64,000 nt of DNA, taken from JADZAI01 sp964390465 (lineage in GTDB: Bacteria > Pseudomonadota > Alphaproteobacteria > Micropepsales > Micropepsaceae). This document shows, in pieces, positions 16,977-25,923 of this stretch. The translations under genes and the position numbers were made by a program. How positions within the stretch are numbered: position 1 is the first letter of the stretch; the number at the start of each line of letters is the position of its first letter. The notes below the pieces were generated by a model. That model searched no databases, was not told where the DNA came from, and was given only the letters and a program-made list of their open reading frames with translations. Location: positions 18,194 to 82,193 of the forward strand of contig CAYMIJ010000011.1 in assembly GCA_964390465.1 (NCBI GenBank). The letters are read 5' to 3'.

Positions 16977-17962
16977 TGAGTTACGAGCTGGCCTACTGCG
17001 ATGGGATCAGGGAAGCCTTCGAATATTGCATGGACCGTGATGACAAGGTCTTCGCCATTGGCCAGGGCCTGTGGAGCCCCTGGTATGTAGGACGTTCCAT
17101 GGACAATCTCGACAAAAGATACGGCAAGGAACGTGTCATCGATACGCCTGTTTCTGAACAGGCAACAACCGGGATTGCTGTTGGTGCTGCGCTTCAGGGG
17201 TATCGTCCTGTGGTCATTCACCCGCGCATGGATTTCATGATTCTGGCGACGGACCAGATCGTCAATCAGGCAGCCAAATGGCGCCATATGCTCGGAGGAA
17301 AAACATCCCCGTCAATGGTTGTGCGCGGCATTGTAAACCGCGGTGGCGAACAGGGCGCACAACACAGTCAGGCTCTGCATGCATGGTATGCACATATTCC
17401 AGGATTGCGTGTTGTCATGCCGGCAACTGCTTCAGATGCCCGCGACCTGCTGATTGCAGCGATCCAATCTCCAGACCCCGTTCTCTACATCGACGACCGC
17501 TGGTGCTATGAACATAAGGAAACGGTGTCGCCCCCTAAGGATGTTGATCTTGCCAGCGTCAAACCTGTTCTTCGGCGCGAAGGGACCGACATCACCATAG
17601 CTGCTGCGAGTTACTCAGTTCTGTTGGCGATGGAAGCCGCATCAAGCCTTTCAGGCGAAGGAATAAGCTGCGACGTGATTGATATGCGTGCGCTCAACCC
17701 GCTGGATGCGACTTTGGTATCTTCCTCCGTGCAAAAAACGGGCAGGCTGCTGGCAGTGGATGGTGGCTGGCGAACCTGCGGTTTTGCGGGAGAGCTCATT
17801 GCGCGTGCGAGCGAGTCCACGAATCCTTCCGATTGGAAAACGGCACCGCGACGCATAACGCTGCCGGATGCCCCTGCCCCAACCAGCAAGCCACTGGAAG
17901 CGATCTACTATCCAACCGCTGACAGTATTGCGCAGGCGGTGCGCAGCATGGTTGGTATCTGA
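16973..17962 (+). CDS. Thiamine-diphosphate dehydrogenase E1 beta subunit-like
   Basis: Partner of the preceding alpha subunit, 329 residues (329 is the normal length for PdhB/AcoB). It has a pyrimidine-binding domain with the cofactor-activating glutamate E62 (DTPVSEQATTGIAVGAAL), the MDFMILATDQIVNQAAKWRHM core and the C-terminal transketolase domain (ITIAAASYSVLLAMEAA, VIDMRALNPLD, GRLLAVDGGWRTCGFAGEL). All expected features of an active alpha2beta2 E1 are present. ATG at 16973 overlaps the alpha stop by 4 bases, ensuring equal translation. No lipoyl acyltransferase follows; instead a phosphoglycosyl transferase starts 6 bases later, tying the pair to glycan assembly. Confidence 0.83.
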   Translation: MMSYELAYCDGIREAFEYCMDRDDKVFAIGQGLWSPWYVGRSMDNLDKRYGKERVIDTPVSEQATTGIAVGAALQGYRPVVIHPRMDFMILATDQIVNQAAKWRHMLGGKTSPSMVVRGIVNRGGEQGAQHSQALHAWYAHIPGLRVVMPATASDARDLLIAAIQSPDPVLYIDDRWCYEHKETVSPPKDVDLASVKPVLRREGTDITIAAASYSVLLAMEAASSLSGEGISCDVIDMRALNPLDATLVSSSVQKTGRLLAVDGGWRTCGFAGELIARASESTNPSDWKTAPRRITLPDAPAPTSKPLEAIYYPTADSIAQAVRSMVGI

Positions 17963-17967
17963 ATACA

Positions 17968-18693
17968 ATGGGACGAAGGCTGCTTGACATAGTCTCAGGA
18001 GCACTCGGTCTGGCATTGCTATCAGTGCCACTGGGGATCATCATTTTTCTGGTCTGGCGGCAGGACGGACATTCGCCTTTCTACATTGCCAGTCGAGCCG
18101 GAAGGGGCGGAAAGCCCTATTCCATGATCAAAATTAGATCAATGATCGTCAACGCCGACAAATCCGGAGTCGAATCAACCAGCAAAAGCGATAATCGGAT
18201 CACGCCTCTTGGTCATTTCATCAGGCGCTGGAAGGTCGATGAACTCAGTCAGCTCTGGAATGTCCTTAAAGGTGACATGAGTCTGGTCGGACCACGGCCA
18301 AATACACTGAAGGAAACAGCAAGCTATTCTGAGGCAGAGAGAGGATTGCTGTCAGTTCGGCCCGGGATCACGGACTTCTCCTCCATTGTCTTTTCAGACG
18401 AAGGGGACATTCTGAAAGACAGCACCGATCCTGATGCTGACTATACGAGATTGATCCGCCCGTGGAAAAGTGCGCTGGGCCTGCTCTATGTCAGGAATGC
18501 GTCAGTGTATCTGAACCTGAAGCTGATCTGGCTCACCATCGTTGCAATTTTCGGGAAGCGCGCCGCGCTGGAAAAACTTCAGCCGATCCTCGCCCGCTAT
18601 GGATGTGACCCAGTCGTCGCCAAGGTTGCGCTGCGTGATCAACCGCTGGAAGCCTGGGCCGGAAAACTGACCGCACAGGCCTTGAGCAAATAG
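17968..18693 (+). CDS. Phosphoglycosyl transferase (bacterial sugar transferase)
   Basis: Monotopic membrane enzyme that starts glycan assembly by moving a sugar-1-phosphate from a UDP-sugar to undecaprenyl phosphate. The 241-residue protein has one N-terminal hydrophobic re-entrant segment (about 5-28) and the PglC/WcaJ catalytic core: KIRSM, RITPLGHFIRRW, the catalytic D91-E92 pair in VDELSQLWNVLKGDMSLVGPRP, then RPGITD. It lacks the long multi-helix N-terminal region of WcaJ, so it is the small PglC-like type, with a C-terminal extension of about 50 residues. It is the last + strand gene of the operon and ends 4 bases from the convergent oxidoreductase. Confidence 0.88.
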   Translation: MGRRLLDIVSGALGLALLSVPLGIIIFLVWRQDGHSPFYIASRAGRGGKPYSMIKIRSMIVNADKSGVESTSKSDNRITPLGHFIRRWKVDELSQLWNVLKGDMSLVGPRPNTLKETASYSEAERGLLSVRPGITDFSSIVFSDEGDILKDSTDPDADYTRLIRPWKSALGLLYVRNASVYLNLKLIWLTIVAIFGKRAALEKLQPILARYGCDPVVAKVALRDQPLEAWAGKLTAQALSK

Positions 18694-18697
18694 ACAT

Positions 18698-19675
18698 TCA
18701 AATCTTTTGCCATAGGCCTCCCTGATCCATTGAGTTCTGCGCTGCTTCCAGGACTGCAAGCACACCATTGGCCTCTGCCGCGTCGGTGCGCGGTGTTGTG
18801 CCTGTACGAATGCAATCCAGAAAATGTTGCATCTCCGCCCTTAACGGCTCGCCTTTGGGAACCCCCACAATTTCAGTTTCCTGGCGCACAGCCTTTGGGC
18901 GGGAGCCTTGCCAGTTAATTGCAAAGTCAACGATCTGCAGTTTGTTGTCCCAATCTGCCGTATCATTAAAGATAGCCATGGCCCGATCGCCAATGACAAC
19001 GAGCTTTTGCTCCTTCTCCGGGTGAAACCAGGAGGCACGGATTTCAGCAGTCAATCCGCTGGCGAAGTGGAGTTGCAGCGCTGAAACGTCGGCAATGCCA
19101 GGCTGAAAGAAATCCCTGCCCCATGCGAGAACTTTCTCAGGAGCTGCGCCCGCCAGCCCAAGAACCATTGAGATGTCGTGAGGCGAAAAACTCCAGAGTA
19201 CATTTTCTTCATGCCGCAACATGCCCAGATTGAGGCGACTGGATTTAATATGCCGGACATTGCCCAGACGCCCTTTTGCTGCAAGGTCTAAGAGCGCCAG
19301 ATAGACAGGATGGTATTGAAGCAGATGGCCGACCATTACGACGACTCCGGCCTTCTTCGCCGCTTCTTCAATTTTTCTGCCTTCGGCAATGGATAGCGAT
19401 ATCGGTTTCTCGATATATGTATGCTTGCCTGCGTTGATGGCTGACATAGCCAATGTGAAATGGGTCGCAGCCGGTGTTGCTATGATCACCGCATCGCAGT
19501 CAGGCTGCGCTATCGCTTCCTCCACCGACAGCGCATGAGCAACGCCAAGCTGGCGGGCGAATTCGGCGGCTTCCTCACTTGGGTCCACTACAAGCTTTAG
19601 CGCGCCCAGTTGGAACATGTTGCGAGCGATATTCTTACCCCATCCGCCGCACCCCAGTAGCGTTACATTACTCAT
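18698..19675 (-). CDS. Gfo/Idh/MocA-family oxidoreductase (sugar nucleotide dehydrogenase-like)
   Basis: NAD(P)-dependent oxidoreductase of 325 residues. The N-terminal Rossmann motif is GCGGWGKNIARN (about 8-19). The family EKP motif (GKHTYIEKPIS, near 92) carries the catalytic lysine, and a C-terminal beta-sheet domain follows. The GCGxWGKN start is typical of members sitting next to WbpE-type aminotransferases in surface-sugar loci, where they oxidise C3 of UDP-N-acetyl-glucuronate. The start at 19675 is preferred (AGGA 9 bases upstream) over in-frame ATGs at 19684 and 19680-19720. It faces the + strand operon with a 4-base gap, so it is transcribed separately although it likely serves the same pathway. 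Confidence 0.8.
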   Translation of the reverse strand: MSNVTLLGCGGWGKNIARNMFQLGALKLVVDPSEEAAEFARQLGVAHALSVEEAIAQPDCDAVIIATPAATHFTLAMSAINAGKHTYIEKPISLSIAEGRKIEEAAKKAGVVVMVGHLLQYHPVYLALLDLAAKGRLGNVRHIKSSRLNLGMLRHEENVLWSFSPHDISMVLGLAGAAPEKVLAWGRDFFQPGIADVSALQLHFASGLTAEIRASWFHPEKEQKLVVIGDRAMAIFNDTADWDNKLQIVDFAINWQGSRPKAVRQETEIVGVPKGEPLRAEMQHFLDCIRTGTTPRTDAAEANGVLAVLEAAQNSMDQGGLWQKI

Positions 19676-19974
19676 TTCATCCATTTCCTGTTCTTTTGTC
19701 AGAAGCATCTGGCTGGCCAACCAGAAACCAGCTCATTGGCCGCCCCATGATGGCCTGTGTGTCGTGGCTTCTACGATGCAGAGCGCGGCGGGAGCAATAT
19801 GCTGTCCAGAAAAGCAATACGACAAACGACGTGCTGGCTTATGCCATATATTCATTAAGGTTCGCGCGGATTGCTGTACCTGCCAATACTGAAGCCAAGA
19901 GCTCAGAATCGTTCCGATGCGTGCCTGGTTGATGCAACGCATCTTCGTGCTGCCTGCGATATGCAGGGAGCGGT
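19676..19974. other. Intergenic region between oxidoreductase and ligA
   Basis: About 300 bases without a supportable gene. It must hold the promoter of the oxidoreductase and the 3' end signal of the ligA transcript, both read on the - strand. I see no strong stem-loop with a T-run and no clear -35/-10 pair. The short frames present have no ribosome site or motif. Confidence 0.45.
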
Positions 19975-22086
19975 TCAGAGCCCAGCGATAAGTGCCAGCC
20001 AGGTATCTTCGTCGATCACCCGCACGCTGTGCTTTTCGGCCTCTTTCAGTTTTGAGCCTGCACCCGGTCCGGCAATGACCAGATCGGTCTTTGCCGAAAC
20101 AGAGCCCGCCACTTTCGCACCAAGGCTTTCGGCACGCGCCTTGGCTTCATTACGGGTCATCTTTTCCAGCGAGCCAGTGAACACCACGGTCTTGCCCGCC
20201 ACCGGCGACTCCAACGCCGGTTTTTCGGCGTCTTCAATCATCAGCACATCAAGAAGCCTTGTGACTTCATCCATGTTGTGCGCCTCACCGAAAAACTCAG
20301 CGGCAGCATCAACGACAGTCTGACCGATCTGATCGATGGTTTTCATCTCGGCGGCTTCGGTTTCGATGCCATCGGCGACACGGCGCATGGCTTCGACGAA
20401 TGCTGATGCAGAGCCATAGGCGCGAGCGAGTTGCTTCGCCGTCGTTTCGCCAATATGCCGGATGCCAAGCGCATAGATGAAACGGTGTAGACCAGTCGTG
20501 CGGCGTGCGCTTATGGCATCAAAGAGCTTTGTAGCTGACTGCGCGCCCCACCCTTCGCGGTCTGCAATCGCAGACCCGCCGCTGCCATATCGTTCTTCGA
20601 GATGGAAAATATCCGATGGTGTACTGAGCAAGCCATCAGCGAGGAAAGCGTCGATGTGCTTTGCACCTAACCCTTCGATGTCAAAGGCGAGGCGCGAGAC
20701 AAAATGCTTCAGACGCTCGCTGCGCTGCGCTGGGCAGACAAGACCGCCGGTACAGCGCACGGCCACCTCGCCCTCCTCGCGCACGGCATGGGAGCCACAC
20801 GCCGGGCACACCGCTGGAAAGATGAATGGCTTTGCGTCTTTGGGACGCTTGTCTGCCACCACACCAAGAACCTGAGGGATGACATCACCGGCGCGTTGCA
20901 GAATGACGGTGTCGCCAATGCGGACATCCTTGCGAGCGATTTCATCGGCGTTGTGCAGCGTTGCATTGGAAACAACCACGCCGCCGACCGTTACCGGCTT
21001 CAGTTTGGCGACCGGGGTGAGCACGCCCGTGCGGCCCACCTGAATGTCGATGTCGAGCAACTCCGTCGTCGCCTGTTCAGCCGGAAACTTGTGCGCGATC
21101 GCCCATCGCGGACTGCGGGAAACGAAGCCAAGGCGATCCTGAAGATCCAGCCGGTTCACCTTGTAGACGACACCATCAATGTCATACGGCAGCGTGGCCC
21201 GCAGTGACTCTATCTCGGCGTAGAAGGTCATCATCTCATCAAGAGACGCACATACCTGCATCAGCGGATTGGTTGCGAAACCCCAGCCCGCAAATGTTTC
21301 GACTACACCCGCCTGCGTGTCCCCCGGCACCTGGCTGGCCTCACCCCAGGCATAGGCAAAAAAAGTGAGCTGGCGCGCGGCTGTAATGGACGCATCCAGC
21401 TGACGCAGCGACCCAGCAGCGGCGTTGCGTGGATTGGCATAAAGCGGCTGCCCCGCTTCGACCTGCCGCGCATTGAGATTTTCAAAACGATCTTTCGGAA
21501 AATAGACTTCGCCACGCACTTCAAAAACATCAGGCGGGTTTGGCGTGTTCAGTGTGTGCGGGATGCCTTCCACGGTTTTCAGATTGGCGGTGACGTTTTC
21601 GCCTTCCGCACCATCCCCGCGCGTCGCGCCAACTGTCAGCACACCTTTTTCATAGCGCAGGCTGGCTGAAAGCCCGTCGATCTTGGGTTCGGCGGTGAAG
21701 GCCAATGGCGCGCTTTCGTCCAGCCCCAGAAAGCGCCGGATACGGGCGATGAACTCTGCCACATCCTCGCGGGTGAATGCATTATCGAGCGAGAGCATGG
21801 GTCTGGCGTGGCGCACTTTCTCAAAACGCGCCGCAGGCTTTGCGCCCACACGCAGAGAGGGCGAGTCCAGCCCGATCAGATTCGGGAAGCGCGCCTCAAT
21901 GGCCGTATTACGGATTTTAAGCGCGTCATACTCTGCATCGGAAATGGTTGGCGCATCTTCCTGATGATAGCGCCGGTCGTGTTCGCTGATGGTCAATGAA
22001 AGGCGCGTCAGCTCCTGCTTCGCTTCCTTCTCGGTCAGCATATCTGGGATCTTGTCGCGTGGCAGCGCTTTAGCTGACTTCGCCAT
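19975..22086 (-). CDS. ligA: NAD-dependent DNA ligase
   Basis: Seals nicks in replication and repair using NAD. The 703-residue protein has the full layout: N-terminal Ia domain (HDRRYHQEDAPTISDAEYD), adenylation domain with active-site lysine K135 in AEPKIDGLSASL, OB fold, zinc finger cysteines (CPACGSH...CTGGLVCPAQ), HhH repeats (RHIGETTAKQLARAYGS) and a C-terminal BRCT domain (VVFTGSLEKMTRNEAKARAESLGAKV). The frame stays open upstream into recN, but the ATG at 22086 lies 1 base after the recN stop and gives the family's N-terminus. It is the last gene of the lpxC-bamD-recN-ligA series. Confidence 0.97.
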   Translation of the reverse strand: MAKSAKALPRDKIPDMLTEKEAKQELTRLSLTISEHDRRYHQEDAPTISDAEYDALKIRNTAIEARFPNLIGLDSPSLRVGAKPAARFEKVRHARPMLSLDNAFTREDVAEFIARIRRFLGLDESAPLAFTAEPKIDGLSASLRYEKGVLTVGATRGDGAEGENVTANLKTVEGIPHTLNTPNPPDVFEVRGEVYFPKDRFENLNARQVEAGQPLYANPRNAAAGSLRQLDASITAARQLTFFAYAWGEASQVPGDTQAGVVETFAGWGFATNPLMQVCASLDEMMTFYAEIESLRATLPYDIDGVVYKVNRLDLQDRLGFVSRSPRWAIAHKFPAEQATTELLDIDIQVGRTGVLTPVAKLKPVTVGGVVVSNATLHNADEIARKDVRIGDTVILQRAGDVIPQVLGVVADKRPKDAKPFIFPAVCPACGSHAVREEGEVAVRCTGGLVCPAQRSERLKHFVSRLAFDIEGLGAKHIDAFLADGLLSTPSDIFHLEERYGSGGSAIADREGWGAQSATKLFDAISARRTTGLHRFIYALGIRHIGETTAKQLARAYGSASAFVEAMRRVADGIETEAAEMKTIDQIGQTVVDAAAEFFGEAHNMDEVTRLLDVLMIEDAEKPALESPVAGKTVVFTGSLEKMTRNEAKARAESLGAKVAGSVSAKTDLVIAGPGAGSKLKEAEKHSVRVIDEDTWLALIAGL

Positions 22087-22087
22087 C

Positions 22088-23758
22088 TCAGCCCCGCGCC
22101 GACAGCAATGTATCAGCAGCGGCGCGCGCTTCCTTCGTGATCGACGCGCCCGAGAGCATACGCGCGATTTCTTCGCGACGACCATCATCATCCAGCCGCG
22201 CAACCTGGGTCAGCGTTACGCCGCCCGCCGTCTTTTTGGAGATTCGATAGTGGCTGTCACCGCGTGCAGCAACCTGTGGTGAGTGTGTCACCACCAGCAC
22301 CTGTGCGTGCTTCCCAAGCTTTGCCAGACGCGCGCCTACAGCATCTGCCACTGCACCGCCAACGCCCTGATCGACTTCGTCGAAGATCAGCGTGGGGGCT
22401 GTGCCACGTTCGGCCAGCGCCACTTTCAGCGCCAGAATGACACGCGCCAGCTCACCGCCCGAAGCAATCTTTGTGAGTGGGCCCGCAGGTGTGCCGGGAT
22501 TGGTTGAGATCTGAAACTCTACCGCATCCATGCCTGCCGCAGTCGCCTGCTCAAGCGATAGCGGTTGAAGCGCAACGGCAAACTTCGCCTTGTCGAGCTT
22601 CAAGGGCTTCAGCTCTTTTGCAACCGAGGCTTCCATTTTTGCAGCGGCACTGGAACGTTTTGCGGTCAGTGCCTTCGCGGCCGCGATGAACGTCGCCTGC
22701 GCCCCCGCAACCGCCTTGGCGAGCTTTGCCATGCGCGCTTCCGACTGGGCCAAGGCTTCTGCCTTTCCGGCCAGATCAGCCGACAGCTTTGGCAGATCAT
22801 GCACCTGCACTTTGTATTTGCGCGCCGCCCCACGCAGCCCAAACAGCCGCGCCTCTATGGCTTCCAGCCGGGCCGGATCGAAGTTCATAGCGTCCAATGC
22901 ACTTTCCGCCTGTGCGCGCGCTTCGGTGGTTTCCTGAACGGCGCGTTCCAGCGCGTCGGCGGCAACATCCAAACGCCCCATCGCCTGAGAACGCAGCCGC
23001 TCAATACGCTTGGCAGCTGATGCGAGCCTTGTATCGACAGCGCGATCACCCCCACCCAAAAGCTCAACGATGGCCGACAGCTCGCCCGCCAGTTTTTCCG
23101 ATGACATCAGGAGTGCGCGTTCCTGAGCGAGCTGTTCTTCCTCACCGACCTCCGGTGCAAGCCGGCTGAGTTCAGTCACAGCAGCCTGCAGCCAATCGGC
23201 CTCGGCCCTTGCTGCACTGACATCGCGCGCGAACGTTTCCGCTTCTTCTTCGGCGCTGCGTAAGGTGGCATGGGCCAGCGCCGTCGCCTCCACCTCTTTC
23301 GCATGACCGCCTAACGCATCCAGCAAAGCGCGATGGGCAGACGCGCTGAGCAGGCCGTGCCCGTCATTCTGTCCGTGTAGCTCGACGAGTGCATCGCCAA
23401 CCTCGCGCAGCAGCGCGGCACCAACCGCCTGATCGTTGATGAAAGCGCGCGACTTGCCATCAGATGAAAGCATCCGCCGCAGGATGATCTCATGCCCCGA
23501 TTCAATGCCGCTATTGTTCAGAAGATCACGGACGGCATGCCTGGCATCAGGCTCAAATACTGCCGTCACAGAACCCGATGCTGCCCCCTGCCGTACAACG
23601 GCCCGGTCAGACTTGCGCCCAAGTGCCACCTGCAAGGCGTCGAGAAGGATCGACTTGCCAGCCCCTGTTTCACCGGTCAGGACGTTCAGGCCGCGCCCAA
23701 GCTCAAGGTCAAGCTGTTCGATCAGGACAACGTCCCGTATCGACAGCTGCGTGAGCAT
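22088..23758 (-). CDS. recN: DNA repair protein RecN
   Basis: SMC-like ATPase that aids double-strand break repair. The 556-residue protein begins MLTQLSIRDVVLIEQLDLEL with Walker A GETGAGKS at 29-36, has a long central coiled coil (about 150-370, Ala/Glu-rich), and ends with the ATPase signature (SGGELARVILALKVAL), Walker B (PTLIFDEVDQGVGG) and VTHSPQVAA. Length matches E. coli RecN (553). In E. coli recN is SOS-controlled; I looked upstream (23759-23800) and found no GTTC-N7-GTTC box here. It lies 22 bases after bamD and just before ligA, the common alphaproteobacterial order. Confidence 0.96.
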   Translation of the reverse strand: MLTQLSIRDVVLIEQLDLELGRGLNVLTGETGAGKSILLDALQVALGRKSDRAVVRQGAASGSVTAVFEPDARHAVRDLLNNSGIESGHEIILRRMLSSDGKSRAFINDQAVGAALLREVGDALVELHGQNDGHGLLSASAHRALLDALGGHAKEVEATALAHATLRSAEEEAETFARDVSAARAEADWLQAAVTELSRLAPEVGEEEQLAQERALLMSSEKLAGELSAIVELLGGGDRAVDTRLASAAKRIERLRSQAMGRLDVAADALERAVQETTEARAQAESALDAMNFDPARLEAIEARLFGLRGAARKYKVQVHDLPKLSADLAGKAEALAQSEARMAKLAKAVAGAQATFIAAAKALTAKRSSAAAKMEASVAKELKPLKLDKAKFAVALQPLSLEQATAAGMDAVEFQISTNPGTPAGPLTKIASGGELARVILALKVALAERGTAPTLIFDEVDQGVGGAVADAVGARLAKLGKHAQVLVVTHSPQVAARGDSHYRISKKTAGGVTLTQVARLDDDGRREEIARMLSGASITKEARAAADTLLSARG

Positions 23759-23780
23759 GGGTCAGCCTTTCAGTTTGATT

Positions 23781-24647
23781 TCAAAGGCCAAACGTGCGCG
23801 ACAGCCACGAGCCCTGGTCAGCACGCGGCTGCAACTCGCTGCCCGTCAGAAGCGCATACGATTCCTCGTACCAGCGGCTGCCGGGGTAGTTATACCCCAG
23901 AACGGCAGCAGCTGTTTGCGCTTCGCTGAACAGGCCAAGAGCAACATAGGCTTCAACCAGACGATGAAGCGCCTCAGGCACCTGCGACGTGGACTGAAAC
24001 AGCTCTACAACCGCACGGAAGCGGTTGATGGCCGCCACATACTGTTCGCGCTTCAGATAATACCGGCCAATCGACATCTCCTTGCCCGCCAGATGGTCGA
24101 GCGTGAGATCGAGCTTGAGGTGAGCATCACGTGCGTAGACCGTGTTGGGAAAACGCTGGATGACATCGTTCAAGGCAACCAGAGCCTGCTGCGTGGTGGC
24201 CTGGTCACGGCCCACATCCACGATCTGCTCATAGTAGGAAATGGCCTTCAGATAGTTCGCGTAGGCCGCATCCTTGTTGCCAGAATACAGGGCCAGAAAA
24301 CGGTCAACGGCGTTGATGGCATCGCCATACTTGTTCATTTCATAATAGCTGTACGCGGCCATCAGAATGGCGCGGCGGGCCCATACCGAATAGGGGTATT
24401 GCCGCTCGACTTCCTCAAACAGCGGCGCGGCTGTGCGATAGTCAGTGCGCTCCAGACGGTCCATCGCCGCGTTGTAAAGCTCCTCAACGGAGACCTCTCC
24501 GTTGCCCGCGGCGTAGTCAGGCTCGCTGGATGAGAATGGGTTGATGCTGTTCATGGTTTCGCACGCGCCAAGCACAAGCGCGCCGGTCAGCACCGCCGCG
24601 GCGGGCCAAAGCCTCACCATCCGGCTGAAAGCGCCTGCAACCACCAT
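23781..24647 (-). CDS. bamD: Outer membrane assembly lipoprotein BamD
   Basis: Essential lipoprotein of the BAM complex that inserts beta-barrel proteins into the outer membrane. The 288-residue protein has a lipoprotein signal peptide ending LVLGAC (Cys29) and then TPR repeats: VEELYNAAMDRLERTDYRTAAPLFEEVERQYPYS-type helices to about residue 250. ATG 24647 has a good GAGG site 6 bases upstream. It follows lpxC by 115 bases and precedes recN by 22. Both length and gene order fit the family. Confidence 0.95.
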   Translation of the reverse strand: MVVAGAFSRMVRLWPAAAVLTGALVLGACETMNSINPFSSSEPDYAAGNGEVSVEELYNAAMDRLERTDYRTAAPLFEEVERQYPYSVWARRAILMAAYSYYEMNKYGDAINAVDRFLALYSGNKDAAYANYLKAISYYEQIVDVGRDQATTQQALVALNDVIQRFPNTVYARDAHLKLDLTLDHLAGKEMSIGRYYLKREQYVAAINRFRAVVELFQSTSQVPEALHRLVEAYVALGLFSEAQTAAAVLGYNYPGSRWYEESYALLTGSELQPRADQGSWLSRTFGL

Positions 24648-24762
24648 ACTGACCTCTTACGCCACGAATGAACACACTGAGGGAAGCCCGCCCGATGCCC
24701 GGACCGGCCCCCGTCACTGGCAGTCTTAAAAGAAACCTGCGCCAACCGCCATAGGCAGGCGA

Positions 24763-25674
24763 TCACATGGCAGCGGCAACCGCCATCTTTCCTGAAGCCG
24801 GGCGGTGTGCCCCCAGCGGCACGATTTCATAGGCGTCCGGGGCGGCAAACAGCGCCCGCAAAAGCCGATTATTGAGGGTATGCCCCATTTTCTCGCCCTC
24901 AAACCGGCCCCAAATGGGGTGCCCGGCCAGTGCCAGATCGCCCAGAACATCAAGAACCTTGTGCCGGACGCACTCGTCGCTGAAGCGCAGACCACCCTCG
25001 TTGAGCACCTGCCCGTCATCGACCACGACCGCATTGTCGAGCGAGCCGCCCTTGGCCAGCCCATGCGCGCGCAACGTTTCGATATCCTTTGCCTGCGTGA
25101 AGGTGCGGGCCGGGGAAATATCCTTCAGAAAACGCTCACGGCTCAGATTAAAGACCAGACGCTGTCGGGCGATCGCGGCAGCTTCAAAAGAGATGGCGCA
25201 GTCAATCTGGAACCCTTCATGCGGCTCCAGCCGAACCAGCTTGTCTCCATCGCGCACTTCAACGGCGCGCAGGATATGCAGAACCTTGCGGGGCGCGGCT
25301 TGCGACATGGAATCCGCCGCATCCAGCATGTCCATAAACTGCGAAGAACTGCCATCAAGGATGGGGACTTCGACATCGCTGATCTCAATCAGCACATTGT
25401 CGATCTCAGAGGCAGCCAACGCCGCCATCAGATGCTCAACCGTGCGCACTTCCACGCCGGCGTCATTGCGCAGCGTTGTGCCGTACGCAGCCGATGCAAC
25501 GAGATCGTAGCGCGCAGGCACGAAGGCACCGTCGCCGTCGACGTCAGTGCGGCGGAACACGATGCCGTGCCCAATGGGTGCAGGGTGCAGCGTAAGCGCG
25601 ACGGGCTGGCCTGAATGCAGGCCGATGCCTTCGCAGGTCACGCTCTGTCTGATCGTGGATTGATGCCGCTTCAC
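24763..25674 (-). CDS. lpxC: UDP-3-O-acyl-N-acetylglucosamine deacetylase
   Basis: Zinc deacetylase that performs the committed step of lipid A synthesis in the cytoplasm. With the GTG start at 25674 it is 303 residues (E. coli 305). The N-terminus reads MKRHQSTIRQSVTCEGIGLHSG, and the zinc ligands are H81 (TVEHLMAAL), H238 and D242 (RHKVLDVLGD), with the general acid/base region AGHP at 251-253. The frame continues upstream to an ATG at 25761, adding 29 non-conserved residues. The GTG is favoured because TTGGAG sits 6 bases before it and it restores the family N-terminus. LpxC presence confirms a lipid A-making Gram-negative. Confidence 0.95.
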   Translation of the reverse strand: MKRHQSTIRQSVTCEGIGLHSGQPVALTLHPAPIGHGIVFRRTDVDGDGAFVPARYDLVASAAYGTTLRNDAGVEVRTVEHLMAALAASEIDNVLIEISDVEVPILDGSSSQFMDMLDAADSMSQAAPRKVLHILRAVEVRDGDKLVRLEPHEGFQIDCAISFEAAAIARQRLVFNLSRERFLKDISPARTFTQAKDIETLRAHGLAKGGSLDNAVVVDDGQVLNEGGLRFSDECVRHKVLDVLGDLALAGHPIWGRFEGEKMGHTLNNRLLRALFAAPDAYEIVPLGAHRPASGKMAVAAAM

Positions 25675-25770
25675 CGTATTCTCCAACTGGCGCGCAGTCG
25701 CCGCCAAGGCCGTTAGGAATAAGGTTGAAATCGTGCAGCGGCGAATGAAGCCATGTTTCAAACTGTTTCA

Positions 25771-25787
25771 ATAATTCATGAATTATA
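25771..25787 (-). promoter_or_regulatory. lpxC promoter -10 element inside a 16-bp palindrome
   Basis: Bases 25771-25786 read ATAATTCATGAATTAT, a perfect palindrome. On the - strand a consensus TATAAT lies at 25787-25782, overlapping it, which would place transcription start near 25775, about 100 bases before the lpxC GTG. A TTTCAAA/TTTCAAT direct repeat (25756-25770 region) lies just downstream of the start. No good -35 is seen, hinting at an activator-dependent or extended promoter. The palindrome could be an operator. Confidence 0.5.
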
Positions 25788-25864
25788 TCAATGAGTTACA
25801 ACATGGCCACCGGGATCTCACTGCGATTGCTCAGGTGCCAGTTAACTCTATCGGCACGCAGAGC

Positions 25865-25902
25865 AAAAAAGAAAGCCCCGGCCTGGTGAGGTCGGGGCTT
25901 TC
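25865..25902 (-). terminator. Rho-independent terminator of ftsZ
   Basis: A 14-bp stem with one G-T wobble (arms 25871-25884 and 25889-25902) closes a 4-base loop. On the - strand it is followed by six T residues (25870-25865). It begins 22 bases after the ftsZ stop, so it is a textbook intrinsic terminator ending the murB-ftsZ transcript and separating it from lpxC. Confidence 0.93.
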
Positions 25903-25923
25903 TCAAACCATCTAGGCTGAATG

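Noticed and set aside
23759..23800. LexA box in front of recN
   Set aside because: Looked for GTTC-N7-GTTC and its reverse; none is present, so SOS control of recN is not supported here.
23436..24533. 365-codon frame opposite recN/bamD
   Set aside because: Crosses two real genes on the other strand; chance opening.
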